64,000 bases of DNA, from assembly GCF_001258055.1 (NCBI RefSeq), contig NZ_CVRM01000002.1:1-64000 (forward strand), given 5' to 3'. The DNA comes from Phaeobacter italicus (lineage in GTDB: Bacteria; Pseudomonadota; Alphaproteobacteria; Rhodobacterales; Rhodobacteraceae). The notes beneath the pieces were generated by a model that searched no databases, had not been told where the DNA came from, and worked only from the letters and a program-made list of their open reading frames with translations. Position numbers and translations under genes: made by a program. Of the stretch, positions 1 through 7,993 are shown piece by piece (positions within the stretch are counted from its first letter, which is position 1; the number at the start of each line of letters is the position of its first letter).

Positions 1-47
1 ACACCGTCAAGCGCCTCAGCGCCGCCGGTGAAGGGGGTTCTAAGTAA
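1..47 (+). CDS. C-terminal end of an unidentified protein (partial)
   Basis: An open frame enters from the left edge (codons in phase with position 3) and ends with TAA at 45-47. It gives a C-terminal tail TVKRLSAAGEGGSK. The tail is too short to assign to a family. Codon use is ordinary for the window. It could be the end of a real gene on the plus strand, or chance, because 14 codons is little evidence. No terminator-like hairpin follows it directly. Confidence 0.3.
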   Translation, partial: TVKRLSAAGEGGSK

Positions 48-290
48 AACAACAAACACCCGCAACCCGAAAATGTAGGAAAATGCGGCCTTCCGTCAAG
101 AAAAATGCAAAATGCAATAAAAACAATTGGTTACACGGCAACAAAGTCAGCAAACCTGACCCGGTTTTCCGCCAAAATCCCCCCAAAGGCCGCCGCCCGA
201 CTACTTACCCACAGCACACCCCAACTTACCCACAGCCAAATCACCCGAGTCACCCAAATCACAGCCCCCAAACCACCAAAAACCAGCCAC
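48..290. other. Intergenic region with a short direct repeat
   Basis: This 243-bp stretch lies between the stop of the partial left-edge frame and the stop of the ProC-like gene. It is rich in A and C on the plus strand. I see no convincing gene or terminator. It contains the 13-bp direct repeat listed separately at 203-236. Confidence 0.4.
203..236. repeat. Two direct copies of ACTTACCCACAGC, start-to-start about 21 bp
   Basis: One copy lies at 203-215 and a second at about 224-236, preceded by an extra A. The core TTACCCACA differs from a DnaA box (TTATCCACA) at one position. The start-to-start spacing is two helical turns, which puts both copies on the same DNA face. What binds here, if anything, is unknown. 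Confidence 0.4.
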
Positions 291-1022
291 TCAATGACCT
301 GGGTGGAGGGAAGACAGGCCGGTTTCGAGATCAGAGCGCAATCCGCAGCCTTCCATATGAAGACGCAGGCGCTGGTTATAGCCACCCGGAGTATTGAGAG
401 CCTCGATGAGCGTCTCTGCGGAGGAGGCCTCCAGGCTGGTTGACACCAACATCCGCAAGAACGCCTCTGCCGCCTGTGGATCGTCGACCTGCGGGGCCAG
501 CCAGGAGGCCGCATCTGCAATCAGACGCGCAACAGGGGACAAAACGGCCTGAGCAGCCAGATAGGCCTCCAGCTCGGCCTGATCAGAAAGGGGAAAGATC
601 CGGTTCTGCGGTTCAAAGATCGCCGACAGGAGCGCAATATCACCGAGCGCCATGATGGGAGAGCCCCCCTGCGCGATACCGGGAAAAGGCATCATGACAG
701 CCTGCGCTGCTGCGGGGCGGACGAGATCCGTGAGATCCTCAAGGCCCATGCCCGCCATGAAGGACACAACCTGCTGACCTTCGCGAAAGCGCAGTTGCTG
801 CAGGGTTTGCCCGGCCCCTTCGGCCATCAGACCCAGAAAGATGACATCACTTTGGTCGATCACCTGTCGATTGGGGGCTCTGCTGACCTCCGGATAGAGA
901 GACACCAGGGTCGTCGATGTCGCCTCGCTGCGCTCTGACACGGTTATGTCGTGTCCCCTGCCCGCAAGCCCGTGCACAACCGCCGCGGCAATCGTGCCAC
1001 ATCCAAGAAAGCCAAGGCGCAT
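291..1022 (-). CDS. Pyrroline-5-carboxylate reductase-like NAD(P)-binding protein
   Basis: A 243-aa protein with an N-terminal Rossmann motif (GFLGCGTIAAAVVHGL, residues about 4-19), as in ProC, which reduces pyrroline-5-carboxylate to proline. The serine-rich C-terminal helical part (about 165-220) matches the ProC dimerisation region in style. It is shorter than usual ProC (about 270 aa) and diverged, so the substrate may be a proline-like cyclic imine rather than P5C itself. Its start codon lies one base beyond the stop of the upstream flavoprotein, so the two are almost certainly co-transcribed and coupled. That pairing with an N-methylproline-demethylase-type enzyme supports a role in proline or betaine metabolism (inference). 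Confidence 0.72.
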   Translation of the reverse strand: MRLGFLGCGTIAAAVVHGLAGRGHDITVSERSEATSTTLVSLYPEVSRAPNRQVIDQSDVIFLGLMAEGAGQTLQQLRFREGQQVVSFMAGMGLEDLTDLVRPAAAQAVMMPFPGIAQGGSPIMALGDIALLSAIFEPQNRIFPLSDQAELEAYLAAQAVLSPVARLIADAASWLAPQVDDPQAAEAFLRMLVSTSLEASSAETLIEALNTPGGYNQRLRLHMEGCGLRSDLETGLSSLHPGH

Positions 1023-1023
1023 G

Positions 1024-3087
1024 TCAGATATCCTTCATCAAACGCAACGCATCATAGATGGCCGCATGCGTATTGCGGGCAGAGACCGCATCGCCAATGC
1101 GAAACAGCTGAAAACCGCCCGTGGGGGCCGCCCCCGAATGCGCGCCAGCGGTCGTTGGCTGGGGACGCCCGGCAATCAATGCGGACTGATCGACTGCGCC
1201 TTTGTTGATGCTCAACGGTTTCAGGTCGAAATACAGATCATCCAATGGAAGGGTTCCGTAGTTCACCACGACCTGATCGTAGCTCTTGCGCTGTCGATGG
1301 GCGCTGTAGTCGGTTCCGATCTCCGCGCTGAGCCGGTTTCCCTCCCGCTCCACTCCGAGCAAGCGGCGGGCCACGGTGAATGTAACGTCCTTGTCTTGCA
1401 GGCTGCGCATATAGGGGACGAGGTTCATCGCCATGATCTCTGGTGACACCATCCTGTCCGGTGTCATGACTTCAACCTGTGCCCCGGCCTGAACCGCGAC
1501 TTCTGCGGCCTGCAGGGCAGGATGGTCGCCGCTTTCGTCGTAGATCAAAATTGAACCCGCCGGTGTCACATCGCCAGAGATGATGTCCCAGCTCGAAACC
1601 ACATGCGCCGCTTCGCTCTTTGTTTCAAAGAGATGGAGGTTTGGCAGGCCGCCCGTTGCGATGATGACAACATCTGGGTCGAGGGAAGTGACGTCCTCAG
1701 GCTCTGCCCAGGTGTTGAAGTTGAAACGCACATCCATCGCCGCACATTGTGCCATTCGCCAGTCGATGATGCCGATCATCTCGCGCCGCCGTGCGGACTG
1801 CGCCGTGAGGCGGACCTGCCCGCCTGGATCCGGTGCAGCTTCAATTACCGTCACCTCATGGCCGCGTTCTGCGGCGACCCGTGCCGCCTCCAGGCCCGCA
1901 GGTCCTGCGCCGACCACCACCACCCGCTTGGCGTGCTGTGCGCGACTGATGGTATGGGGCATGGTCAGTTCCCGACCCGTTGCCGCGTTGTGAATGCACA
2001 GTGCATCCCCCGCCTGATAGATCCGGTCCAGACAATAGGTGGCGCCCACACAGGGGCGAATATCCTCTTCACGCCCGGTCAGGATCTTTTGCACGATATG
2101 CGGGTCCGCCATATGGACCCGCGTCATGCCGACCATGTCCAGATGCCCCTCGGCAATTGCATGGCGCGCAGTCGCAACATCCGGAATGCGCGCCGCGTGG
2201 AAAGTTGGCAATCCCGTTGCCCGCTTGACCTCGCCCGCGAAATCAAGATGCGGGGCAGAAGGCATGCCTTGCACCGGGATCACATCTGTCATGGCCGGGT
2301 CCGTATGGATCCGCCCGCGGATCACATTGAGGAAATCCACCATGCCGCTGGCCGCCAGCCGTTTGGAGATCTCAATTCCTTCGTCGGGGGAAATACCGCC
2401 TGCCTCTGCCTCATCAGCCGTGTAGCGCAGGCCGACGATAAACGCCTCTCCCACCCTCTCGCGGACGGCGCGCAAGACATCCATCGGCAGCTTCATGCGA
2501 CTGTCGAGGGTCTGGCCACCATAAGGGCCATCCAGATCGTTGGTCAGAGGGGACCAGAACTGATCCAACAGGTGGCCGTAGACCTGCAGTTCGATCCCAT
2601 CCATCCCCCCCTCTTTCATCCGCTCGGCCGCGTCGGCAAAGTCGGAAATGATACGCGCAATATCCCAGTCCTCCGCCAGCTTCGGAAACGCACGATGGGC
2701 CGGCTCGCGGTGACGGGATGAGCTGAGCGATGGGAGCCAGTCGCCTTTGTTCCAGGCGGTGCGTCGACCAAGATGGGTGAGTTGGATCATCGCCGCACAG
2801 CCGTGTTCATGAAGTTGATCCGTCAGGTTGCGGATCCACGGCACAACCTCGTCCTTGTAAGCAAGGATGTTGTTGAAGACGGGCGGGCTGTCACGGGAAA
2901 CCGCCGCAGAGCCTGCCGTCATCGCCAGCGCCACCCCCGCCTTGGCCCGTTCCGCGTGATAGGCGGCATAGCGCTCTTTGGGCATACCGTCCTCGGGATA
3001 AGCTGGTTCGTGACTGGTTGTCATGATCCGGTTGCGCAGGGTGAGATGTTTCAGCTGGTAGGGTTGCAGCAGCGGATCTTTGGACAT
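1024..3087 (-). CDS. NADH:flavin oxidoreductase of the DgcA/StcD (N-methylproline demethylase-like) type
   Basis: A 687-aa protein of the 2,4-dienoyl-CoA reductase / trimethylamine dehydrogenase architecture. An OYE-type TIM barrel (about 1-345) is followed by a cysteine motif for a 4Fe-4S cluster (CVGATYC, then a Cys 12 residues on) and a nucleotide-binding domain starting VVVVGAGPAGLEAARVAAE (about 395). The cluster motif has only three close cysteines, lacking the second Cys of the classical CxxC. The N-terminal sequence (MTTSHEPAYPEDGMPKERY) resembles enzymes that demethylate N-methylproline or dimethylglycine. An upstream in-frame extension exists, but the ATG at 3087 is preceded by a good Shine-Dalgarno sequence (GGAGACTACC region) and matches the family start. 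It heads a two-gene operon with the ProC-like gene. Confidence 0.8.
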   Translation of the reverse strand: MSKDPLLQPYQLKHLTLRNRIMTTSHEPAYPEDGMPKERYAAYHAERAKAGVALAMTAGSAAVSRDSPPVFNNILAYKDEVVPWIRNLTDQLHEHGCAAMIQLTHLGRRTAWNKGDWLPSLSSSRHREPAHRAFPKLAEDWDIARIISDFADAAERMKEGGMDGIELQVYGHLLDQFWSPLTNDLDGPYGGQTLDSRMKLPMDVLRAVRERVGEAFIVGLRYTADEAEAGGISPDEGIEISKRLAASGMVDFLNVIRGRIHTDPAMTDVIPVQGMPSAPHLDFAGEVKRATGLPTFHAARIPDVATARHAIAEGHLDMVGMTRVHMADPHIVQKILTGREEDIRPCVGATYCLDRIYQAGDALCIHNAATGRELTMPHTISRAQHAKRVVVVGAGPAGLEAARVAAERGHEVTVIEAAPDPGGQVRLTAQSARRREMIGIIDWRMAQCAAMDVRFNFNTWAEPEDVTSLDPDVVIIATGGLPNLHLFETKSEAAHVVSSWDIISGDVTPAGSILIYDESGDHPALQAAEVAVQAGAQVEVMTPDRMVSPEIMAMNLVPYMRSLQDKDVTFTVARRLLGVEREGNRLSAEIGTDYSAHRQRKSYDQVVVNYGTLPLDDLYFDLKPLSINKGAVDQSALIAGRPQPTTAGAHSGAAPTGGFQLFRIGDAVSARNTHAAIYDALRLMKDI

Positions 3088-3165
3088 GGTAGTCTCCTGA
3101 AGTGACCGTGCGGTCTGGTCTCTGGGCAACGCGAGGCGACGGCGCGACTGTTGGTGCATCACCCC

Positions 3166-3205
3166 ACTTGACATATGTGTCAAGTAAATCGCCAAATCTG
3201 TCAAG
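3166..3205. promoter_or_regulatory. Probable TetR operator in the divergent promoter region
   Basis: ACTTGACA (3166-3173) and TGTCAAGT (3178-3185) form a perfect 8-bp inverted repeat around a 4-bp spacer. A further half-site TGTCAAG follows at 3199-3205. The element lies between the divergent flavoprotein (start 3087) and TetR (start 3245) genes, where a TetR-family regulator normally binds to control both. The palindrome is seen in the sequence. Binding by this regulator is inferred. Confidence 0.55.
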
Positions 3206-3244
3206 AATCTTGCTGCCGAGCGACGCGATTGATAGGCCACACAT

Positions 3245-3904
3245 ATGACAGATGCCCCACTCTCCCGCCCGACCCCATCCGCCGAGGCCTGGCTGGACAC
3301 TGCCTATGACGTCCTCACGGACAGCGGTGTCGATGCGGTCAAGGTCATGCCGTTGGCCAAACGTCTCGGCGTCGCGCGCACCGGGTTTTACTGGCACTTC
3401 AAGGACCGGGACGAACTCTTGGAAGCGATGGTCAGACGCTGGGAAGAGCGCAACACCGGCAATCTCGTGACCCGGACCGAAGCCTACGCGGAGGGCATCG
3501 CAGAGGCATTGTTCAATCTGTTCGACTGCTGGCTTGATCCGGAGTTGTTTGATGGCCGACTGGATCTGGCGATCCGCAATTGGGCCCGCACCGACGCCGG
3601 GTTGCAGGACCGCCTTGACCTTGCTGACGAGCGCCGCGAACAAGCCATTGCGGATATGTTTGTCCGTCACGGATTTTCGCCTGACGATGCGCGCATTCGT
3701 GCGAGAACCGTGATCTATACCCAGATCGGCTATCTCTCCATGCAGGTATGCGAACAGGACGACCGCAGGATCGCGCAGATGCCCACGTATATCCATATTT
3801 TCAGCGGCGTGCACCCGACCCAGAGAGACATCGATCGCTTCATGACCCGCCACGCCTGGCGCCTGCCGGATCCTCAGCAGTGGCCTAAGGCAAAAGTCGG
3901 GTAA
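3245..3904 (+). CDS. TetR/AcrR-family transcriptional regulator
   Basis: A 219-aa protein. The N-terminal helix-turn-helix covers about residues 15-62 (KVMPLAKRLGVARTGFYWHF, typical TetR_N recognition helix with FYWHFKDRDEL). The C-terminal helical part is the variable ligand-binding domain. It is transcribed away from the DgcA/StcD-like operon and shares a 157-bp intergenic region holding a palindrome, so it probably represses that operon and itself. The last 20 bases overlap the end of the convergent LysR gene. The ligand is unknown; a methylated amine or betaine is a guess from the neighbours. Confidence 0.85.
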   Translation: MTDAPLSRPTPSAEAWLDTAYDVLTDSGVDAVKVMPLAKRLGVARTGFYWHFKDRDELLEAMVRRWEERNTGNLVTRTEAYAEGIAEALFNLFDCWLDPELFDGRLDLAIRNWARTDAGLQDRLDLADERREQAIADMFVRHGFSPDDARIRARTVIYTQIGYLSMQVCEQDDRRIAQMPTYIHIFSGVHPTQRDIDRFMTRHAWRLPDPQQWPKAKVG

Positions 3905-4766
3905 AGTCGGCCTGCCGGTCGCGAAAGAACCCCTTTAGCGCCGATTTGAAAACAGCGATCTTGCTCGAACGCTGAAGATCAGGATGGCTCAGAACCCAGA
4001 TCGGGGCATAGTCCTGCGCGGGCACCCCGGGCAGCGCGACGAAATCCGGCGAGTATTGCCCCAGATAGACCGGCATCCTGACCACGCCCATCCCCGCCCG
4101 CGCAGCCGCAATCAGTGATGTCATTTCATCAAACCGCGCCCTTATGCGGTAGTTGGGATATTTTGCCAGGGCAATCTTTGGTGGCGCGTCGTAGCCAGAA
4201 TAGATCACCCAATCCAGACGCGCCGACGGGTCCGCCTCTGCTGCGCTGATCAGGTCTGGATGACCAAAACAGGCGGTCTTTTGATCTGCAAGCCGTAGTC
4301 CGACCAGATTATCCCCCGGCAAAGAAGAAATGCGGATCGCAACATCCGCCTCTCTCCGGGTGAGATCGAGAATGGTGTTGGTAGCCCGCACCGTGAGGTC
4401 GATCTGCGGGTAGTCATCACAAAACGTCTTGAGGAACGGCGCAAGATGCGTGTCGATCAACAATTGAGGCGCGGTCAGAACAAATGGACCAGTCATGTCC
4501 CGGTCGTTGCCGGCAATCTGCCTCAGCGCATCCTGCTCTACCGCCTCCATCCGCTCTGCTGCCGCAGCCAGGTTTCGGGCCTCTGTCGTCGGCGAGTATC
4601 CTTCCGGGCGCCGCTCGAACAGGGTTTGGCCCAGCATTTCCTCCGCCCGCTGCACCCTTCGGGCCACTGTCGTGTAGCTGACGGCCAAAATCTCTGCCGC
4701 CCCAGCCAGCGACCCGGCCCTTACAAGGGCAAGGATCGTGCGCATGTCATCCCAGTTGATCTGCAT
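3885..4766 (-). CDS. LysR-family transcriptional regulator
   Basis: A 293-aa protein with an N-terminal winged helix-turn-helix (NWDDMRTILALVRAGSLAGA, then TTVARRVQRAEEMLGQTLFERR) and a LysR substrate-binding domain from about residue 90. I chose the ATG at 4766 because family members start close to the NWDD segment; an ATG at 4787 would add seven residues. Gene order gives no clear target: it converges on the TetR gene and lies divergently 105 bp from the DUF1330 gene, which it may control. Confidence 0.85.
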   Translation of the reverse strand: MQINWDDMRTILALVRAGSLAGAAEILAVSYTTVARRVQRAEEMLGQTLFERRPEGYSPTTEARNLAAAAERMEAVEQDALRQIAGNDRDMTGPFVLTAPQLLIDTHLAPFLKTFCDDYPQIDLTVRATNTILDLTRREADVAIRISSLPGDNLVGLRLADQKTACFGHPDLISAAEADPSARLDWVIYSGYDAPPKIALAKYPNYRIRARFDEMTSLIAAARAGMGVVRMPVYLGQYSPDFVALPGVPAQDYAPIWVLSHPDLQRSSKIAVFKSALKGFFRDRQADFTRLLP

Positions 4767-4871
4767 ACATGCGTTTTCGCACATCAATCAGGCAAAAGCA
4801 TGTGTTTTCTCTTGGGCCGCGCCAAGCCATCTCAGAAGCATCGAAAAACCAAACGAAAGAGGAGCGCCGAA

Positions 4872-5153
4872 ATGGCCTATGTCTACGTAAACCTCGTCCT
4901 GAAAGATGCCGAAAAAATGGCCGCCTACCGCCAAAAGGCCGGGGCCGCCCTTGCCAAACATGGTGCCAAGCCGCTGGTTTCCAGCCCTCAGCAGACTGTC
5001 ATCGAAGGCCAGCGGGACGAAACGGGAATTGGTGTCATCCTGGAATTTCCAACTGTCGACGCCGCGCAGGCATGGATCTCAGATCCTGAACTTGCTGCCA
5101 CCCACGCGCTGCGCCGCGCTGCCGGCGACTGTGCAATTACACTGCTCGCCTGA
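4872..5153 (+). CDS. DUF1330 family small protein
   Basis: A 93-aa protein (MAYVYVNLVLKDAEKMAAYR) matching the DUF1330 alpha/beta-barrel fold, with conserved segments around AYRQKAGAALAKHGA and VIEGQRDETGIGVILEFP. The start is set by a strong Shine-Dalgarno sequence (AGAGGAG at 4857-4863) eight bases before the ATG; the frame is open much further upstream but that part overlaps the LysR gene and promoter. The biochemical function of the family is unknown. It is divergently paired with the LysR gene and followed by a terminator shared with fdhA. Confidence 0.8.
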   Translation: MAYVYVNLVLKDAEKMAAYRQKAGAALAKHGAKPLVSSPQQTVIEGQRDETGIGVILEFPTVDAAQAWISDPELAATHALRRAAGDCAITLLA

Positions 5154-5167
5154 CGGCAAACAAAAAA

Positions 5168-5190
5168 GCGCGACGCCATGGGCGCCGCGC
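5168..5190. terminator. Bidirectional terminator between DUF1330 gene and fdhA
   Basis: GCGCGACGCC and GGCGCCGCGC pair around an ATG loop with one mismatch. An A tract lies on the left side (T tract for the minus-strand transcript). It lies between two convergent stops. Confidence 0.6.
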
Positions 5191-5215
5191 TCTCCTTGAT
5201 GTTACTTGTCCCGGC

Positions 5216-7990
5216 TTATTCTGCCGCGATCTGGCTTTCGACCTTTTCCACCCGAACAGCAGAGAATTTGAACTCCGGAATCTTGCCATAAGGGTCAATC
5301 GCGGGGTTGGTCAGAATGTTTGCGGCAGCTTCCACATAGGCAAAGGGCACAAACACCATATCCTCGGCAATGGCCCGGTCGGCCCGCGCCATGATTTCGA
5401 TCGAACCACGCCGGGTCGTCAGGCGAACCATGTCACCCGGCTCTACACCCATCGCACGCAGCGTCTTGGGGTTGAGCGAGCAGTTCGCCTCCGGCTCCAC
5501 CGCATCCAGAACCTTGGAGCGGCGGGTCATCGAGCCGGTGTGCCAGTGTTCCAGCTGGCGGCCGGTGGTCATGATCATCGGATACTCTGCATCCGGCGCC
5601 TCATCCGGCGGGATGACGGAAGCCGGGGTAAAGCGGGCCCGGCCATCAGCACGCGGGAAGCCGTCACCGAACACAATCGCCTGACCGGGATCGGTCTCAT
5701 GCAGCGACGGGTAGGTGATGGTCTCGGTTTCCAGCCGCTCCCAGGTGATGTTGTTCAGCGACTTCATGTTCAGCTTCATCTCGGCAAAGACTTCGCTGAC
5801 ATCCTTGTAGTCCCACGGCAGGCCGATGCGCTGCGCCAGTTCGACAGTGACCTGCCAATCCTCACGCGCTTCACCCGGAGGAGCCACCGCGGGGCGCACC
5901 CGCTGCACCTGGCGGTTGGTGTTCGACACGGTACCGTTCTTTTCATAAAGCGCCGAAGCCGGCAGGATGATGTCGGCATAGTTCGCCGTCTCGGTCAGGA
6001 AGATGTCCTGAACGATCATCAGTTCCAGCTTGGCAAAGGCATCGCGCGCGTGGTCGGCATCCGGGTCGGACATCGCCGGGTTTTCACCCTGGATATACAT
6101 GCCCTTGATGTTGCCTGCGTAAGCCTCGTCCACGATCTCGGTCACGGTCAGGCCCTTCTCGTTCGAGAAGTCGCCGCCGCCCCAAACATCGGTAAAGCTC
6201 TTGCGGACATCATCCGAGGTCACGGTCTGATAGTCCGGCAGGAACATCGGGATGAGGCCCGCGTCAGACGCGCCCTGCACGTTGTTCTGGCCGCGCAGCG
6301 GATGCAGGCCAGCACCGGGTTTGCCCACGTTGCCGGTCATCAGAGCCAGCGAGATCAGGCAGCGCGAGTTGTCAGTGCCGTGGATGTGCTGGGACACGCC
6401 CATGCCCCAGAAAATCAGGCCTGCCTTGCCGCCCGCAAAGATGCGCGCAACGCTTCGCAGCTGCTCAGGGCTGACACCACAGATTTCCGACATCTTCTCA
6501 GGCGTGAATTGCGCCAGATGCTGTTTTTCCGCTTCCCAGTTCTCGGTGTATTTGTCGATGTATTCCTGATCGTACAGGCCTTCCTCGACAATCACGCTCA
6601 TGATCGCGTTCAGCATCGACACGTCTGCGCCGGGGCGGAACTGGACCATTTCAGTGGCAAACCGGCGCAGGCCGACGCCGCGCGGATCCATCACGATCAG
6701 CTTGCCGCCGCGCTTGGTGAACTGTTTGAAATAGGTCGCAGCCACCGGGTGGTTCTCGATCGGGTTGGAGCCGATGACGATCGCCACATCCGCGTTTTCG
6801 ATCTCGTTGAAGGTCGCGGTCACAGCGCCGGAACCCACGTTTTCGATCAGGGCCGCAACAGATGAGGCGTGGCACAGACGGGTGCAGTGGTCGACGTTGT
6901 TGTGCTTGAAACCCTGACGGATGAACTTCTGGAAGAGATAGGCCTCTTCGTTGGTGCATTTCGCCGAGCCGAAGCCCGCCACCGATTTCGGGTTCTCATC
7001 GCGCAGCTTCATCAGGCCCTTGGCGGCCAGATCCATCGCCTCTTCCCAAGTCGCCTCGCGGAAGTGGGTCGACAGGTTGCCCGGATCGACGTTCAGGCCT
7101 TTTGCAGGCGCGTCGTCGCGGCGGATCAGCGGCTTGGTCAGGCGGTGCGGGTGGTGGATGTAGTCAAAGCCGAAGCGGCCCTTGACACACAGGCGACCTT
7201 CGTTCGCCGGGCCATTGATGCCCTCGACGTGCTTGACCTTGCCGTCCTTGACCTTCAGCGACACCTTACAGCCGACACCGCAGAACGGGCAGACGCTTTC
7301 GGTCTCGCTGTCGTAGTCCTTGCTGTCACCAACCTGATTGTCATCCATCACCGTGGCGGGCATCAGGGCGCCGGTCGGGCAGGCCTGCACGCATTCGCCA
7401 CAGGCCACACAAGAGGACTGACCCATCGGGTCCGCGATATCAAACACCGGATAGGCATCGTGGCCGCGCCCGGCCATACCGATCACGTCGTTGACCTGCA
7501 CTTCGCGACATGCGCGAACACAGAGATTGCAGGAAATACAGGCGTCCAGATTGACCTTCATCGCCACATGGCTGTCATCCAGCAGCGGGATGCGGTCCTT
7601 TTCCAGCTTGGGAAAACGTGACTCTGAAACCCCGTTCAGCTCCGCCATATCCCACAGATGAGAGGACTTATCGCGTGCCTCTTCCCGCTTGGGCTGGTCA
7701 GCCACCAGCAGTTCCATCACCATCTTGCGGGCGTTCTCGGCGCGCGCATTGTTGGTGGTCACAACCATGCCCTCGGCGGGTTCACGGATACAGGAGGCAG
7801 CCAGCGTGCGCTCGCCCTCGATCTCCACCATGCAGGCGCGGCAGTTGCCGTCCGGGCGGTAGCCCGGCTGCGGCTTGTGGCACAGGTGCGGGATTTTCAG
7901 CCCGCGGCCATTGGCGACTTCCCAGATGGTCAGGCCCTTCTCGGCCGTGACCTGTTCGCCATCGAGTGTGAATGTAACTTTATCGCTCAT
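5216..7990 (-). CDS. fdhA: Formate dehydrogenase alpha subunit (molybdenum/tungsten-bis-MGD)
   Basis: A 924-aa cytoplasmic enzyme oxidising formate to CO2 and passing electrons to the NAD-reducing beta subunit. An N-terminal 2Fe-2S domain has Cys 37, 50, 53 and 67. Two ferredoxin-type 4Fe-4S motifs follow (C151/154/157/161 and C194/197/200/204), then the bis-MGD domain 4Fe-4S site (C234/237/241/268). The active-site segment DHCTRLCHASS places the metal-ligand Cys near 373 with the adjacent catalytic His. No HxxxCxxC NuoG-type cluster motif is visible between the 2Fe-2S domain and the ferredoxin domain. It lies three bases after fdhB. The fused beta subunit resembles the two-subunit Fdh1 of Methylobacterium rather than the FdsGBA type. 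No FdhD or FdsD gene is adjacent. Confidence 0.93.
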   Translation of the reverse strand: MSDKVTFTLDGEQVTAEKGLTIWEVANGRGLKIPHLCHKPQPGYRPDGNCRACMVEIEGERTLAASCIREPAEGMVVTTNNARAENARKMVMELLVADQPKREEARDKSSHLWDMAELNGVSESRFPKLEKDRIPLLDDSHVAMKVNLDACISCNLCVRACREVQVNDVIGMAGRGHDAYPVFDIADPMGQSSCVACGECVQACPTGALMPATVMDDNQVGDSKDYDSETESVCPFCGVGCKVSLKVKDGKVKHVEGINGPANEGRLCVKGRFGFDYIHHPHRLTKPLIRRDDAPAKGLNVDPGNLSTHFREATWEEAMDLAAKGLMKLRDENPKSVAGFGSAKCTNEEAYLFQKFIRQGFKHNNVDHCTRLCHASSVAALIENVGSGAVTATFNEIENADVAIVIGSNPIENHPVAATYFKQFTKRGGKLIVMDPRGVGLRRFATEMVQFRPGADVSMLNAIMSVIVEEGLYDQEYIDKYTENWEAEKQHLAQFTPEKMSEICGVSPEQLRSVARIFAGGKAGLIFWGMGVSQHIHGTDNSRCLISLALMTGNVGKPGAGLHPLRGQNNVQGASDAGLIPMFLPDYQTVTSDDVRKSFTDVWGGGDFSNEKGLTVTEIVDEAYAGNIKGMYIQGENPAMSDPDADHARDAFAKLELMIVQDIFLTETANYADIILPASALYEKNGTVSNTNRQVQRVRPAVAPPGEAREDWQVTVELAQRIGLPWDYKDVSEVFAEMKLNMKSLNNITWERLETETITYPSLHETDPGQAIVFGDGFPRADGRARFTPASVIPPDEAPDAEYPMIMTTGRQLEHWHTGSMTRRSKVLDAVEPEANCSLNPKTLRAMGVEPGDMVRLTTRRGSIEIMARADRAIAEDMVFVPFAYVEAAANILTNPAIDPYGKIPEFKFSAVRVEKVESQIAAE

Positions 7991-7993
7991 GGC

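Noticed and set aside
5154-5215. Missing FdsD and FdsC/FdhD genes as a sign of a broken formate dehydrogenase operon
   Set aside because: The fused beta subunit indicates the two-subunit Fdh1 type, which does not need FdsG or FdsD; FdhD can be encoded elsewhere.
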